Numbered from the stretch's first letter, positions 1 through 9,190 are shown. The stretch is 64,000 bases of DNA from Raoultibacter massiliensis (GCF_900199545.1 NZ_LT962670.1:171289-235288); one strand, 5' to 3'. The notes: generated by a model from the letters alone, not told the origin. Translations and numbers: made by a program.

Positions 1-1
1 A

Positions 2-1813
2 GGAAAGATCCTCGCGGTCAAAGGGCTTGGCGGATTCCACCTGGTGTGCGATGCCGAAAACGAGGCCGCAGTTGCCGAGCTGCGCTTGCGAAAGCGCCGC
101 GAGGGCAAGGCGTTTGCGGTCATGATGAAGGATATGGACGCGGTTCGTCGCGTTTGCGAGGTGAACGAGGCGGAAGAGAGGCTGCTTACCGGCTCGCAGC
201 GTCCGATCGTACTGCTGAAGAAGCGCATCGGAGCATCGTTCGTGCCGGGGCTTGCCGATGGCCTGACCGAACTCGGCGTCATGCTTCCCTATACGCCGGT
301 GCAGCATCTGCTGCTTGCCGACTATGGCGGCATGCTCGTCATGACGTCGGGCAACATCCACGACGAACCGATCGTCACCGATGACGACGAGGCGTATCGC
401 GTGCTCGGCGGCATTGCCGATGCGATTCTCGGCAACAATCGTGTGATCTGCGCGCGCTACGACGATTCGGTGGTGCGCGTGCTCGAATTGGGAGAAGCGG
501 GTCAGGTCATTCAATTCGTGCGCCGTGCACGTGGGTACGCGCCGATGCCGCTTGCGCTGCCGCTGCTCGGCGGTGCGGATGGCGAGGGCGATGGGGGCAA
601 AGCGGCCGACGAGGGTGCGCCGAACGAAGCGGCCGGCGGTCCCGCGTCTGACAAGCGTTCACCCGCTTCGATATTCGCGACGGGCCCCGAACAGAAAAAT
701 ACCTTCTGCCTTACGCGCGAGAGCGAGGCGTTCGTTTCGCAGCACATCGGCGATATGGAGAACGCCGAAACCTACGATGCGTGGCTTTCCGCGAAGGCGC
801 TGTACGAGCGCCTGTTCGAAATTGCGCCCGAGCGCATCGCGTGCGATCTGCATCCCGAGTATCTGACAAGCAAGTGGGCGCACGAGCAGAATCTTCCCGT
901 TGTCGAAGTACAACATCATCATGCCCACATCGTGTCGGTCATGGCGGAGAACAAGCTTGAAGGCCCGGTTGCGGGTTTTGCGTTTGACGGTACGGGCTTC
1001 GGAGCCGATGGGAACATCTGGGGTGGGGAAGTGCTGCTGTGCAATCTTGCAGCTTATGAGCGCTTCGCAAACTTCGCTTACGTTCCCATGCCCGGAGGCG
1101 CCGCCGCCATCAAGAATCCGCTGCGCATGGCCTATGGCGTATTGTGGGCGTTTGATCTGCTCGAGCATCCAGGTGCCCGCAAGGCTCTTAGCGAGCTTGG
1201 GGAAGCGGCGGATGTATGCGGCCTGATGATCGATCGCGGGCTCAACACCCCGCTTACTTCGTCGGTTGGCCGTCTGTTCGATGCAGCGTCGGCGCTGCTC
1301 GGCATCTGCATCGCTCCGAAGTACGAAGGAGAAGGCGCGATTCTGCTGGAAGCTGCGATATCCGCAGAGGACAGAACACGAACAAATGTTTCATGTGAAA
1401 CAGTCGATGCCGCTGACGCCGATGCGGCGGAGCGCTATGCGATCGACATCGTCAAGAACACCGCCACGTCCGAGAGCACCGCGCTCGATACGTCGGTCGT
1501 GCTCTACGACGCCGCCCCCACGTTCAAGGCGCTGCTCGACGATTATGCGACGGGCGTTGCCGCTGCGACGATCGCGCGGCGTTTCCACGACGCGTTCGTG
1601 ACGGCAATCGTGCAGGGAGCCCGGCTTATCCGGGCGACGTACGGCATCGATGCCGTGGCGCTGTCGGGCGGCGTGTTCCTCAACCGCTACATCATGGAAC
1701 ATGCGATTTCGGCACTTGCCGAACAGGGATTCACGGTCGCCGTCAATCGCGATCTACCGCCGAGCGATGGATGCATTTCCTTCGGGCAGGCTGTGGTAGG
1801 ATTGCGCTTGTAA
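2..1813 (+). CDS. hypF: Carbamoyltransferase HypF, 5' end outside the window
   Basis: HypF transfers the carbamoyl group of carbamoyl phosphate to the HypE cysteine, making the precursor of the CN ligands of [NiFe]-hydrogenase. The open frame runs from the left edge, and the residues before the first possible start (GKILAVKGLGGFHLV) match the interior of the family, so the gene is cut by the window. About 600 codons remain of the usual 750-800: the end of the YrdC-like domain, then a Kae1-like domain with the metal-binding HHHAH motif near 905-925 and the ALSGGVFLN motif near 1660. Oddities are a Gly/Asp/Ala-rich insertion at about 570-665 and a second non-conserved stretch at 1370-1490 carrying a near-perfect parS site. 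hypC and hypD follow on the same strand. Confidence 0.95.
   Translation, partial: GKILAVKGLGGFHLVCDAENEAAVAELRLRKRREGKAFAVMMKDMDAVRRVCEVNEAEERLLTGSQRPIVLLKKRIGASFVPGLADGLTELGVMLPYTPVQHLLLADYGGMLVMTSGNIHDEPIVTDDDEAYRVLGGIADAILGNNRVICARYDDSVVRVLELGEAGQVIQFVRRARGYAPMPLALPLLGGADGEGDGGKAADEGAPNEAAGGPASDKRSPASIFATGPEQKNTFCLTRESEAFVSQHIGDMENAETYDAWLSAKALYERLFEIAPERIACDLHPEYLTSKWAHEQNLPVVEVQHHHAHIVSVMAENKLEGPVAGFAFDGTGFGADGNIWGGEVLLCNLAAYERFANFAYVPMPGGAAAIKNPLRMAYGVLWAFDLLEHPGARKALSELGEAADVCGLMIDRGLNTPLTSSVGRLFDAASALLGICIAPKYEGEGAILLEAAISAEDRTRTNVSCETVDAADADAAERYAIDIVKNTATSESTALDTSVVLYDAAPTFKALLDDYATGVAAATIARRFHDAFVTAIVQGARLIRATYGIDAVALSGGVFLNRYIMEHAISALAEQGFTVAVNRDLPPSDGCISFGQAVVGLRL
1387..1402. promoter_or_regulatory. 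parS-like palindrome inside hypF (one mismatch)
   Basis: The site reads TGTTTCATGTGAAACA and differs at one position from the 16-bp ParB site TGTTTCACGTGAAACA. It lies in a poorly conserved part of hypF, where it encodes VSCET. Four perfect copies occur elsewhere in the window. Confidence 0.55.
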
Positions 1814-1885
1814 CACGGATAGGCGTATCGCGGTTCGCCAAGGCGACGAGAAGCGTGACGGGCGGCCGCTGAAAGAAGGCAAGCT

Positions 1886-2173
1886 ATGTGTTTGGCAATT
1901 CCAGCAAAGATCACCGAGTTTAAAGACGACCGTATGGCCACCGTCGATATCCTCGGGGTCACGCGTGACATATCCCTTGATCTGACTCCCCAGGCGAACA
2001 TCGGCGATTTCGTGCTCGTGCATGCGGGCTTCGCAATCGAAGTGGTCGATGAGCAGTACGCCCAGGAGACGATCGATCTCATCAAGCAGTTCCCCGAGCT
2101 GGCAATGGACGATGTGCCCCAGGCCGATGCTCCGACACCTGCTTCTGCTTCGCTTGGATCGCTGGGGCTTTAG
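1886..2173 (+). CDS. hypC: Hydrogenase maturation chaperone HypC
   Basis: HypC is a small chaperone that works with HypD to assemble the Fe(CN)2CO unit and deliver it to the hydrogenase large subunit. The 95-residue protein begins with the diagnostic MCLAIPAKI, whose Cys2 is the iron ligand. The start is preceded by a purine-rich GAAGGCAAGC. A Pro/Ala/Ser-rich tail of about 20 residues is longer than usual. It lies 72 bp after hypF and two bases before hypD, so the three are probably co-transcribed. Confidence 0.95.
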   Translation: MCLAIPAKITEFKDDRMATVDILGVTRDISLDLTPQANIGDFVLVHAGFAIEVVDEQYAQETIDLIKQFPELAMDDVPQADAPTPASASLGSLGL

Positions 2174-2175
2174 CC

Positions 2176-3252
2176 ATGGACCTTTCCCAGTTCAAGGATC
2201 CCAAGCTCGCACGCGGCCTCATCGATTCCATCAGCGCCCTTGCCCCGAAGCAGGCAACGCTCATGGAGGTGTGCGGAACCCACACCGTCGCCATCGCGCG
2301 CAACGGCATCCGTGCACTTATGCCCGAAGGCACCCGTCTGGCATCGGGGCCGGGCTGCCCTGTGTGCGTGACCTCGAACCACGATATCGACACCGTCATC
2401 GCGCTTGCGCGGGTGGAGAACGTGACCATCGCGACGTTTGGCGATATGACGCGTGTGCCCGGGTCCACATCGAGCCTGCTCAAGGAGCAGGCAGCGGGGC
2501 GCTCGATCCAAATCGTATACTCGCCGCTCGACGCGCTCAAGCTCGCGCAGGATAATCCCGAGCGCGAGATCGTGTTCGTGGGCGTTGGCTTCGAAACCAC
2601 CACGCCGCTTGTTGCCATGTCCATCAAGCGCGCGAAGGCGATGGGCCTCAAGAACTTCTCGGTGTTCGCCGCGCACAAGAACATGCCCGGCGCGCTCGAG
2701 ACGATCGTGAACGACCCCGAGCTCAAAGTCGATGCGCTCATCCTGCCCGGCCACGTGAGCACCATCATCGGCATGGAGCCGTATCGATTCTTGGCCGAGA
2801 AGTACGGCATCGCAGGCGTTATCACCGGGTTCGAGCCGGTTGATGTGCTGCAGGGCATCGCCATGATCATGCGCCAACTGCACGAGGGCCGCGCTGAGAT
2901 CGAGATCGCTTATGCCCGCGGCGTTATGGCAGAGGGCAATCCGACGGCGATGGCTGCCATCGACGAAGTGTTCGAAACCTGCCCCGCCATCTGGCGCGGC
3001 CTCGGTGAGATTCCCGATTCGGGCTATCGGATTCGCCCCGAGTTCGCCGAATTCGACGCGGTGCTGCGCTTCGATCCCGAGATCGAGCCGACGCAGGATC
3101 CGAAGGGCTGCCGCTGCGGCGATGTGCTTCGCGGCATCATGGCGCCGAACGAGTGTCCGCTCTTCCGTAAGGTTTGCTCGCCCGAAAACCCCGTCGGTCC
3201 CTGCATGGTTTCCAGCGAAGGCAGCTGCGCGGCGTATTATCGGTATTACTGA
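2176..3252 (+). CDS. hypD: Hydrogenase maturation protein HypD
   Basis: HypD is the 4Fe-4S scaffold on which CN and CO ligands are attached to iron before transfer to the hydrogenase large subunit. The 358-residue length is normal. Visible signatures are EVCGTHTVAIARNGIR near residue 31, the GPGCPVCV redox pair near residue 57, and the Cys-rich C-terminus (CRCGDVLRG followed by further Cys) that holds the cluster. It starts two bases after the hypC stop. No hypE follows; the next genes are on the other strand, so hypE and the hydrogenase must lie elsewhere, probably upstream of the window. Confidence 0.96.
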   Translation: MDLSQFKDPKLARGLIDSISALAPKQATLMEVCGTHTVAIARNGIRALMPEGTRLASGPGCPVCVTSNHDIDTVIALARVENVTIATFGDMTRVPGSTSSLLKEQAAGRSIQIVYSPLDALKLAQDNPEREIVFVGVGFETTTPLVAMSIKRAKAMGLKNFSVFAAHKNMPGALETIVNDPELKVDALILPGHVSTIIGMEPYRFLAEKYGIAGVITGFEPVDVLQGIAMIMRQLHEGRAEIEIAYARGVMAEGNPTAMAAIDEVFETCPAIWRGLGEIPDSGYRIRPEFAEFDAVLRFDPEIEPTQDPKGCRCGDVLRGIMAPNECPLFRKVCSPENPVGPCMVSSEGSCAAYYRYY

Positions 3253-3439
3253 GCGAGCTAGCGCGCACCCAATAATTGCAGTGCATGAAATGCGATTGGC
3301 AGCTGCAGAGACCGCCTTCTCGTGCTCTGCCGCTGCGGCAATCCGCGGTTCGAACTGTCGGGCGGCAGCATTCGCACTGCGGAATCGTCGAGCTGCCAAA
3401 CCGTCAAACCGCCAAACCGGGCGTTCGTTCGCGCCGCTC

Positions 3440-3613
3440 GATTCTGCACGATTTTCGCCAGATTCATACATTCGCGGCGCCGAACGTCCTGCAGGGCTGC
3501 GCGAACGGGAGTTGAGAAGAACGTTTTACCAGATGAAAAAGCTGCGTGCGTCGACGCAGGCGCGAAGGTGCGGAAAGCCGTGTATGAATCTGGCAAAAAC
3601 TGTGCAATTTGGC
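3440..3613. repeat. Inverted-repeat-bounded element, copy A
   Basis: Two ~32-bp arms in inverted orientation (3440-3471 and about 3580-3611) share the core TGCCAGATTCATACA and a TGCAC block about five bases further out. They flank about 110 bp of GC-rich sequence. The arms match those of copy B at 14724-14915, but the interiors do not. The element sits in the 560-bp gap after hypD, where I see no convincing gene. Confidence 0.75.
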
Positions 3614-3761
3614 CCTGTTTCGCTGCCGATTCCAGCTTGGCGTGTTCCCGTCTGGTCACCTGGGCCTCTGGATGCCGTCAAGCGTTTCGCGCGAGCGCGT
3701 CGATCCCGGCTCGGCGGCGGTAGCAAAATCGGACGTGCGCGCCGTGCTCAGGGACATGTCA

Positions 3762-3792
3762 AAGCGGCTCCGAAGTTGATTCGGGGCCGCTT
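3762..3792 (-). terminator. Stem-loop ending the cytochrome c/flavoprotein unit
   Basis: AAGCGGCTCCGAA pairs with TTCGGGGCCGCTT around a 5-base loop, with one G-T pair. It starts 25 bp beyond the stop of the cytochrome gene on the minus strand. There is only a weak T tract. Confidence 0.5.
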
Positions 3793-3816
3793 CGCTTTCC
3801 GCTTCAGTTGGAATGG

Positions 3817-4194
3817 CTAGTTCGGTGCGCTTTGCAGATCGCGTGGCCAGTCATGGCATGACAGGCAATCGTTTTCGGTGAGCTCGCTGCCGTTGCTGTG
3901 GCACCTGTTGCACGACAGATAGCCTCCGTGGACCGAGTCATGCGGGTTCGAATCGCCATAGTCGGCGGTTCGCTCGGCGACGGCTTCGTAGGAGCCGCCA
4001 TGGCAGCTTAGACAGGTTTCGTCGGAGACATAGGGATCGAATTGCCCGGGAGCTGCGGCCGTGGTGGTTTCTGCTCCGCCGGACTCCTTTTGCCCGTCGC
4101 TGTTTGGCGAGCATGCGGCTACGGTCAGGCATGCTGCGATCGATAGGGACCCTATCAGCAGGGCTGCGGTTGCTTTCATCTTAGTCACGATCAT
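3817..4194 (-). CDS. Small tri-haem c-type cytochrome lipoprotein
   Basis: This is probably an extracytoplasmic electron carrier that feeds the flavoprotein encoded just upstream. It has a signal peptide ending in a lipobox-like VAAC (Cys28) and three haem-binding CxxCH motifs at residues 61-65, 95-99 and 110-114. Extra His at 85 and 89 could be distal ligands, as in the tetrahaem domain of flavocytochrome c fumarate reductases, but one haem site is missing. The start overlaps the flavoprotein stop (ATGA), indicating translational coupling; a second ATG lies 15 bases inside. At 125 residues it resembles the cytochrome part of an FccA-like enzyme split off as its own gene. Confidence 0.88.
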   Translation of the reverse strand: MIVTKMKATAALLIGSLSIAACLTVAACSPNSDGQKESGGAETTTAAAPGQFDPYVSDETCLSCHGGSYEAVAERTADYGDSNPHDSVHGGYLSCNRCHSNGSELTENDCLSCHDWPRDLQSAPN

Positions 4195-5876
4195 TCTCCC
4201 TTCACTGCATGGGCTGCGGCAATGTATCCGAAGGTTGCCGCGCGTCCCACCGAGGTGGCGGGAAGATGGCGCGGATACGTGCCTGCGAACATGCTCCCGG
4301 CGGCATTGCCCGCCGCATACAGCCCGTCGATAACCTTGTTTTCCTTGTCGAGGACCTGTGCGTTTCCGTTGATCGTCAAACCGCTTACAACGGCATAGAC
4401 CATGCTTCGGATGGGCGATGCGTAATAGGGGCCGTCGCCCATGGGCACCGCGGTCGTCAGATCGCGGCGGAACTCGGAGTCCACGCGGCTATCGCCCTCG
4501 AAATAGGAGTTCCAGGTTTCTACGGTCTGCTCTAGGATTGCGGAATCCATGCCGAGTGCTGCAGCCAGGTCGGCTATGGTCTCTCCCTCTACGAGCGTTT
4601 CGTTTTCAAGCGCTGCCGCGATGGTTTCGTCGGTGGCAGAGCCGTCCGCTTTGTGGGCATCCATCATGGCCTGGTCGAAAATGCACCAGCATCGCCCTCC
4701 CGCACGGGTTTCCGTGTTGATCGCGTTGGACGTGTAGTTCATCGGCAGGCTTTCGTTCATGAAGCGCTTACCCGACGGATTGACGGTGAACGAGCAGCCC
4801 CATGCGGTGAAGAAGCCCATGGGAACGCCGAAATTCATCACGGTGTGGGGAATGGGGTCCATCTGCGCGCCGGCCATCAACCCCATCATGTGTCCGTCGC
4901 CGGTGACTCCGATGCTGGGGTCTGCGTTGCCGCTCGTGGCGTAGTCCTCGGGGCGAACCCACGCTTGCATCATTTCCGGATTGGCCGTATAGCTGCCTGT
5001 TGCCAAAAGAACGCCTTTTGCTCCATCGATCCGGTAATAGCTTTCGCTGTCTTTTGCGATGACGCCCGTTACACGTCCGCTTTCGTCTTGGATGAGCTGC
5101 ACTCCCGAGGTCAAGAACCTGATGTCAATGTTGGGATCAGCTTTCACGGCTTCCGTGAGGGCATGCATGACGGGAGGGCCGAACATCCAACTTGTCCAGT
5201 GGTATTCCTCGGGGAGCTCGAACTTGTGCTCGCCTTGAATCATGTCTATGGCGTACGGGTACGGATCTTGCTTGGTGCTGTAGATTTTGATTCCCGAATT
5301 CGCTTCGTCGAGCATCTCCTGAACGAAGTCGATCGTCTCGCCGGATTTGTTTACGAAGGCCCAGGTGACTTCGGCTGGAACACGATTGTAGGCGGCGCGC
5401 AGGATGATTTCTGCATATTCGGCCGGATCGGGCACATTGTCGATCTCCTGCTGCGCTTTGCTGTTGTAGCCGCCGATGCTTTCCCAGGCGCTGCGGCCCT
5501 TCGTCATTTTTTCGATTACGATGACGCGAGCCCCTTCGCGTGCGGCCTTCTTCGCCGCAACGACGCCGCTGATGCCGCCTCCGATGACGACGAGGTCGCA
5601 TTCCTCGGTGCGCGATATCTCTTCTGCCGGAATCTCCCTGTCTTCGAACCCTATGGGCCCTCTTTCGGCATCCCAGATCTTTTTGTCTACAGGTAGAAGC
5701 TGGGTGTTTTCTCCGAGAGCTGCAATATAGGGGTTCTCGGCGGTTTCGGCTTGGGCCGAGGTCGTTTCGTCGGCATGGGCTTGCGGCAGCGAACCGAAAG
5801 CTCCAACGCTGGCGGCGGCAAGGCCGGCCAGTCCCGCGCTCTTCAAGAAGCCGCGTCTGCTTACCTCTGCGTTCAT
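4191..5876 (-). CDS. Tat-exported FAD-dependent reductase (fumarate/urocanate reductase type)
   Basis: The protein belongs to the FAD-binding-2 family of extracytoplasmic respiratory reductases that reduce C=C bonds of fumarate, urocanate and related acids. A twin-arginine signal (SRRGFLKSAG, residues 6-15) is followed by the dinucleotide motif GGGISG near residues 99-104 and the C-terminal FAD motif GLYAAGNAAGSM. The ATG at 5876 was chosen because AAGGAGAGAG lies just upstream; the frame stays open for 12 more codons. The cytochrome gene overlaps its stop by 4 bp, so the pair probably forms one periplasmic reductase. The C-terminal GTYPRHLPATSVG differs from the usual LGGNAL motif, so the substrate is not predictable. 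A membrane LuxR gene lies upstream on the same strand. Confidence 0.9.
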   Translation of the reverse strand: MNAEVSRRGFLKSAGLAGLAAASVGAFGSLPQAHADETTSAQAETAENPYIAALGENTQLLPVDKKIWDAERGPIGFEDREIPAEEISRTEECDLVVIGGGISGVVAAKKAAREGARVIVIEKMTKGRSAWESIGGYNSKAQQEIDNVPDPAEYAEIILRAAYNRVPAEVTWAFVNKSGETIDFVQEMLDEANSGIKIYSTKQDPYPYAIDMIQGEHKFELPEEYHWTSWMFGPPVMHALTEAVKADPNIDIRFLTSGVQLIQDESGRVTGVIAKDSESYYRIDGAKGVLLATGSYTANPEMMQAWVRPEDYATSGNADPSIGVTGDGHMMGLMAGAQMDPIPHTVMNFGVPMGFFTAWGCSFTVNPSGKRFMNESLPMNYTSNAINTETRAGGRCWCIFDQAMMDAHKADGSATDETIAAALENETLVEGETIADLAAALGMDSAILEQTVETWNSYFEGDSRVDSEFRRDLTTAVPMGDGPYYASPIRSMVYAVVSGLTINGNAQVLDKENKVIDGLYAAGNAAGSMFAGTYPRHLPATSVGRAATFGYIAAAHAVKGE

Positions 5877-6020
5877 ATCTCTCTCCTTCCTTGTGGTCGA
5901 GTGCAAGTGCAACCATAGGGGAGAGCGATCGCTTGCGCGCCACCTGAAACCGATGGAATGCGTTCAAGGGAGGCCCTCTCTCGAACAAATCACCAGAAAC
6001 ATGTGAGACGCGCGAGTCGG

Positions 6021-7541
6021 TTATCTGTTCGAGGGAGCTTCGCTTCTGCTTTCGAGTATGTCGAGCAGCTCCTGTTTGGAGTGAACGCCGAGCTTTCGGT
6101 AGATGCTGCGCGCATGGGACGCTACGGTGTTTTGAGACAGGCACAGAGCGTCGCGAATATACGGTTGAGAGCGCCCTCGAACAAGGTATCCGAGAACCTC
6201 CAGCTCCCGATTGGTTAATCCGTACTCGCTTCCAATCTCTTCGCAGCGGGTGTCTATCCACTGCTCGCGATCCGTCTTTTTGGATTGCGGCTCCGTTGCT
6301 TTTGGCTTTGGGTGAAGCCGTGCTTCGCTCGAGGGGGTGGTTGTTACATCGATGCTTTCGCGTCCGAGAAGCAAAATGGAACAAGAGAAGACGATGATCA
6401 AGGCAAAGCACGCCGTCTGAACCGAGAAGAGGCCGGATTCGATGGCGGTGGAAACAACGCCCTCGGCAATTCCACCGACGAGGCACCCGATAGTGGAGAA
6501 GGCAAGCGCGCCGCAAAAAAGGAATGTTACGCTGCGACGCGTCTGCCGCGATAGCTTGATGGAGTATATGAGCATGATCGTGGAGCCCGTCATGAATACA
6601 TACAGCAGAACGATCATGGCGGCGGTGCGCATCGGGGCGGGGCCCATTCCGTACAGGGCGACGGCGGCAAGGGTTGGCACGTAGAGCCAACGGTAAAACG
6701 AGTCGAAACTGACCGGCTTGGAAAACATGGTGATCGCTACAGCTACGAAAGCCGAGGCCGCCGATGCGGCTGCGGCTACCAACGACGCGTTTCCGAGCAT
6801 GGGCATCGTGTCGTCGGGGCGCATGAACGCAAAAAACGACGAGACGGAATTTGCCATGAACAAAACGACGCAGGCTTTGAGTGCCTTGTTCCTGTCGAAG
6901 GGCAGCTTCTCGGTATACAAATCCCCTTCCGATGTGGCCAAATGATGGTTGGGCATATGCTTGCCGTCGAGCGCCCGAACAGAGGCCCAGAGGCAAAAGC
7001 CCGACAGGAGGGGAAGCGCGCAAATCGTGGCAACGAATACGGCGCGCGGCAGATTGGGGATGGCGAGGGAGCAGAAAAAGGTTACCAGAAACGATGCAGG
7101 TATAACGATTTCGGACGAGCGCAGGGAAAGACGGGCGAGGACTATTGCCCAAAGAGTGTTTACAACCATGGGCGCGGCTCCCGTAAGGATGCCGCCGAGC
7201 GCAACGAATACGAGACGCACGGTTCCTTCTGGAACCAGCGGAGCCGCCGCCGCAAGCACGGTGCCCAGCGTGGCGGCCCCGGTTGCAAAGAAAATGACGA
7301 TGCTTCGGCAGGGGATATCTGCCGTTTTGCCGTACAGCATGAGAAGGACTGCAATGAGCGGAGAGAGGATGGCCGAGAGAATCCAAACGGGATCCGAGCC
7401 GCTGCTTGCAGACCCCGACAGAGATCCCAGTGGGCTTTGCCACATCAAAAACGCCCATGAAAAGCTCAGCCCAAGGCCGAAAAACCTCAAGGGGGGTATG
7501 TTGAGGGTGTAACGTGCCGTGCCGGATCCGCTATTCTGCAT
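6021..7541 (-). CDS. Membrane-bound LuxR-family regulator (first of four)
   Basis: The protein has about 12 hydrophobic segments over its first ~400 residues and a cytoplasmic LuxR/GerE helix-turn-helix at the C-terminus (LTNRELEVLGYLVRG, then TVASHARSIYRKLGVHS). It carries no receiver or periplasmic domain, so the membrane part presumably senses the ligand or redox state and the HTH binds DNA. I chose the ATG at 7541, which follows GGAAAGGGA; an ATG 21 bases upstream has no ribosome binding site. It lies upstream of the flavoprotein/cytochrome pair on the same strand, which is the likely target. Confidence 0.88.
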   Translation of the reverse strand: MQNSGSGTARYTLNIPPLRFFGLGLSFSWAFLMWQSPLGSLSGSASSGSDPVWILSAILSPLIAVLLMLYGKTADIPCRSIVIFFATGAATLGTVLAAAAPLVPEGTVRLVFVALGGILTGAAPMVVNTLWAIVLARLSLRSSEIVIPASFLVTFFCSLAIPNLPRAVFVATICALPLLSGFCLWASVRALDGKHMPNHHLATSEGDLYTEKLPFDRNKALKACVVLFMANSVSSFFAFMRPDDTMPMLGNASLVAAAASAASAFVAVAITMFSKPVSFDSFYRWLYVPTLAAVALYGMGPAPMRTAAMIVLLYVFMTGSTIMLIYSIKLSRQTRRSVTFLFCGALAFSTIGCLVGGIAEGVVSTAIESGLFSVQTACFALIIVFSCSILLLGRESIDVTTTPSSEARLHPKPKATEPQSKKTDREQWIDTRCEEIGSEYGLTNRELEVLGYLVRGRSQPYIRDALCLSQNTVASHARSIYRKLGVHSKQELLDILESRSEAPSNR

Positions 7542-7789
7542 GGTCTCGCGATCCCTTTCCATGCGCTGGAGGCAACGCGGTGCATGGTTGCCATTGGTGT
7601 AGGTCGTATCTTATCAAAGATTGGGAGCGGTTTGGCGATGGCGGGTTCAGCCCGAGCGCAGGCGCTTGCGGATGGGCGTTGGGATTCCTGACGCTTCCGC
7701 TTTGCAGGTCGGTAAAGGTGAGATCGGCGGGAGCCTCGTTGTGGCGGGCGTCTCGGCTCTTCGTTTCTGTGGACCAATATGGGATATTC

Positions 7790-7968
7790 TGCCGAAAAGA
7801 ACCGATCTGAAGGGGTTTTGTCGGTTTCGGGGCCCTTCCGACGGCGGCGGCAGGATCCTGCTGGATGGAAGTCGTTCAACCAGCCTTGTGAACTGGGGAT
7901 TTTCGGACTCTGATTTGGACGCATCCCAGCGTTGCGGGAGCGCTCCTTCAGATCGGTTCTTTTCGGCA
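7790..7968. repeat. Inverted-repeat-bounded element with a perfect 24-bp repeat
   Basis: TGCCGAAAAGAACCGATCTG and the next four bases (7790-7813) recur as an exact reverse complement at 7945-7968, enclosing 131 bp. The arms are unrelated to those at 3.4 and 14.7 kb, but the architecture and size are alike. It sits in the 578-bp gap between a LuxR gene and the HemW-like gene, where no credible gene is visible. Confidence 0.75.
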
Positions 7969-8119
7969 AATCCAGCGAAGTTGGCGTCGGTTTTCTGCGG
8001 TCGCTCTTGCGGCAAGGCATCTGCCGCCGCACTTATGCAAACCACCCGTTTGTGGCGAGGGGTCATCGGTTACGCTATGCTGCGAAGAGATGGGAACGAA
8101 CGCGAGGAGCACGAGAATC

Positions 8120-9136
8120 ATGCAGCAGTGCAACCTGTTTATCAGCATTCCGTTTGTGGTTGGGCATGCCGATTGGGACACCGCGCCGACGTACGCGAAT
8201 ACGGCGCCTGCGGTGAAGCGGTCTTATCTGGATGCCGTTCTTGCGGAAATGCACGGATTCGCCGAAGGTGCGCAGTCGCTTGAAATAGCATCGGTTACGT
8301 TTGGCACGGGGTCGATGAGCACGATTCCCGAATCCGACATGCGTGAATTTTTGAGCGAAGTCGGCCGCATTTTTCCCATAGCGCCAGCAACGCCCGTGCA
8401 TGCGGTCTTCGATCCCGGGCTGCTTTCGGTCGGCCAGGCCAACGAACTTAAGGCACTTGGTGCTCCTTGTTTCGAGTTTCGTTACTTTACTTCGAATTTC
8501 GACGAAGCCGACGTTATGGGTGTGCCGTCGGGCGAAACCGAGATGAAAAAAACCTCGATTCTGCTTGAGCAGATGGGGCTCGATCATGTTGTCATGCACG
8601 TGGCCCTCGGCATCGGCGGCCAAACGAGTGCCTCTCTCGAAAAGACGCTTCGCGACGCTCTGCGTTCTACCGTTGTTGGCTTCGAGTTGGTGCCCTTGCG
8701 CGAGGGCTGGTCGCGTGCTCAAGACGACGATGACACAGCGCGGCTGTTCGAACACGCGAGCGCATGGCTCGAAACGCACGGATTTCGCCCGACGACGCCG
8801 ACTCGGTTCATGCGCGAGGGCATTGACGATCCGTACCATGCGAACCTGTATGCGCCCATCGGGGAGGAGGCTGGGCTGGCAACGCTCTCGTTCGGGCCTT
8901 CGACGATCTCGGTTTTCGACGGCTTGCTGTGGTCGAACATCGGCGATATCGATCAGTACATTCGGGAAAGCGCGAACCCGGCAGCCATCACCGAACAGGT
9001 TGTCGAACTTGATGCAGCGGCGTCCGCTCAACGACGCGAGCTGGATGCTCTGTATCGAAAAGCAGCCGATCGGCTAGATTTCAAAGAGCGTCTTCGCTAT
9101 CGGAGGGTATTCGAGCGGCTTTCGAATCGCGTGTGA
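8120..9136 (+). CDS. HemW/HemN-like protein lacking the radical-SAM cysteines
   Basis: The 338-residue protein follows the HemW fold order: an N-terminal strand NLFISIPF, a VTFGTGSMS segment in place of FGGGTPS, a LGIGGQTSASLEKTL segment like the GLPGQT region, and a C-terminal HANLYAPI...SFGPSTISVF like the HNLxYW...GLGPGAHS region. In HemW, IPF is followed by CxxxCxxC, which binds the 4Fe-4S cluster. Here the same positions are Val13, Ala17 and Asp20, so cluster binding and radical chemistry should be lost. It may have become a haem-binding, regulatory or chaperone protein. The ATG at 8120 was chosen for its GAGGAG site; an in-frame ATG lies 30 bases upstream. Confidence 0.75.
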   Translation: MQQCNLFISIPFVVGHADWDTAPTYANTAPAVKRSYLDAVLAEMHGFAEGAQSLEIASVTFGTGSMSTIPESDMREFLSEVGRIFPIAPATPVHAVFDPGLLSVGQANELKALGAPCFEFRYFTSNFDEADVMGVPSGETEMKKTSILLEQMGLDHVVMHVALGIGGQTSASLEKTLRDALRSTVVGFELVPLREGWSRAQDDDDTARLFEHASAWLETHGFRPTTPTRFMREGIDDPYHANLYAPIGEEAGLATLSFGPSTISVFDGLLWSNIGDIDQYIRESANPAAITEQVVELDAAASAQRRELDALYRKAADRLDFKERLRYRRVFERLSNRV

Positions 9137-9190
9137 TTGTCGGACGGTCTCGTGGGCTTCGTAGATTCGATAATCGAACAATAAAAGATC

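Noticed and set aside
2170..3471. A 433-codon minus-strand frame opposite hypD
   Set aside because: Antisense shadow of hypD with His/Arg-rich composition.
5137..7458. A 773-codon open frame on the minus strand, out of frame with its neighbours
   Set aside because: It overlaps the flavoprotein and LuxR genes in another frame, has Arg/His-rich composition and no family resemblance; a shadow of high-GC coding sequence.
7621..8283. A 220-codon plus-strand frame in the gap before the HemW-like gene
   Set aside because: It runs through the inverted repeat and into the HemW-like gene in another frame, with no ribosome site or family motif.
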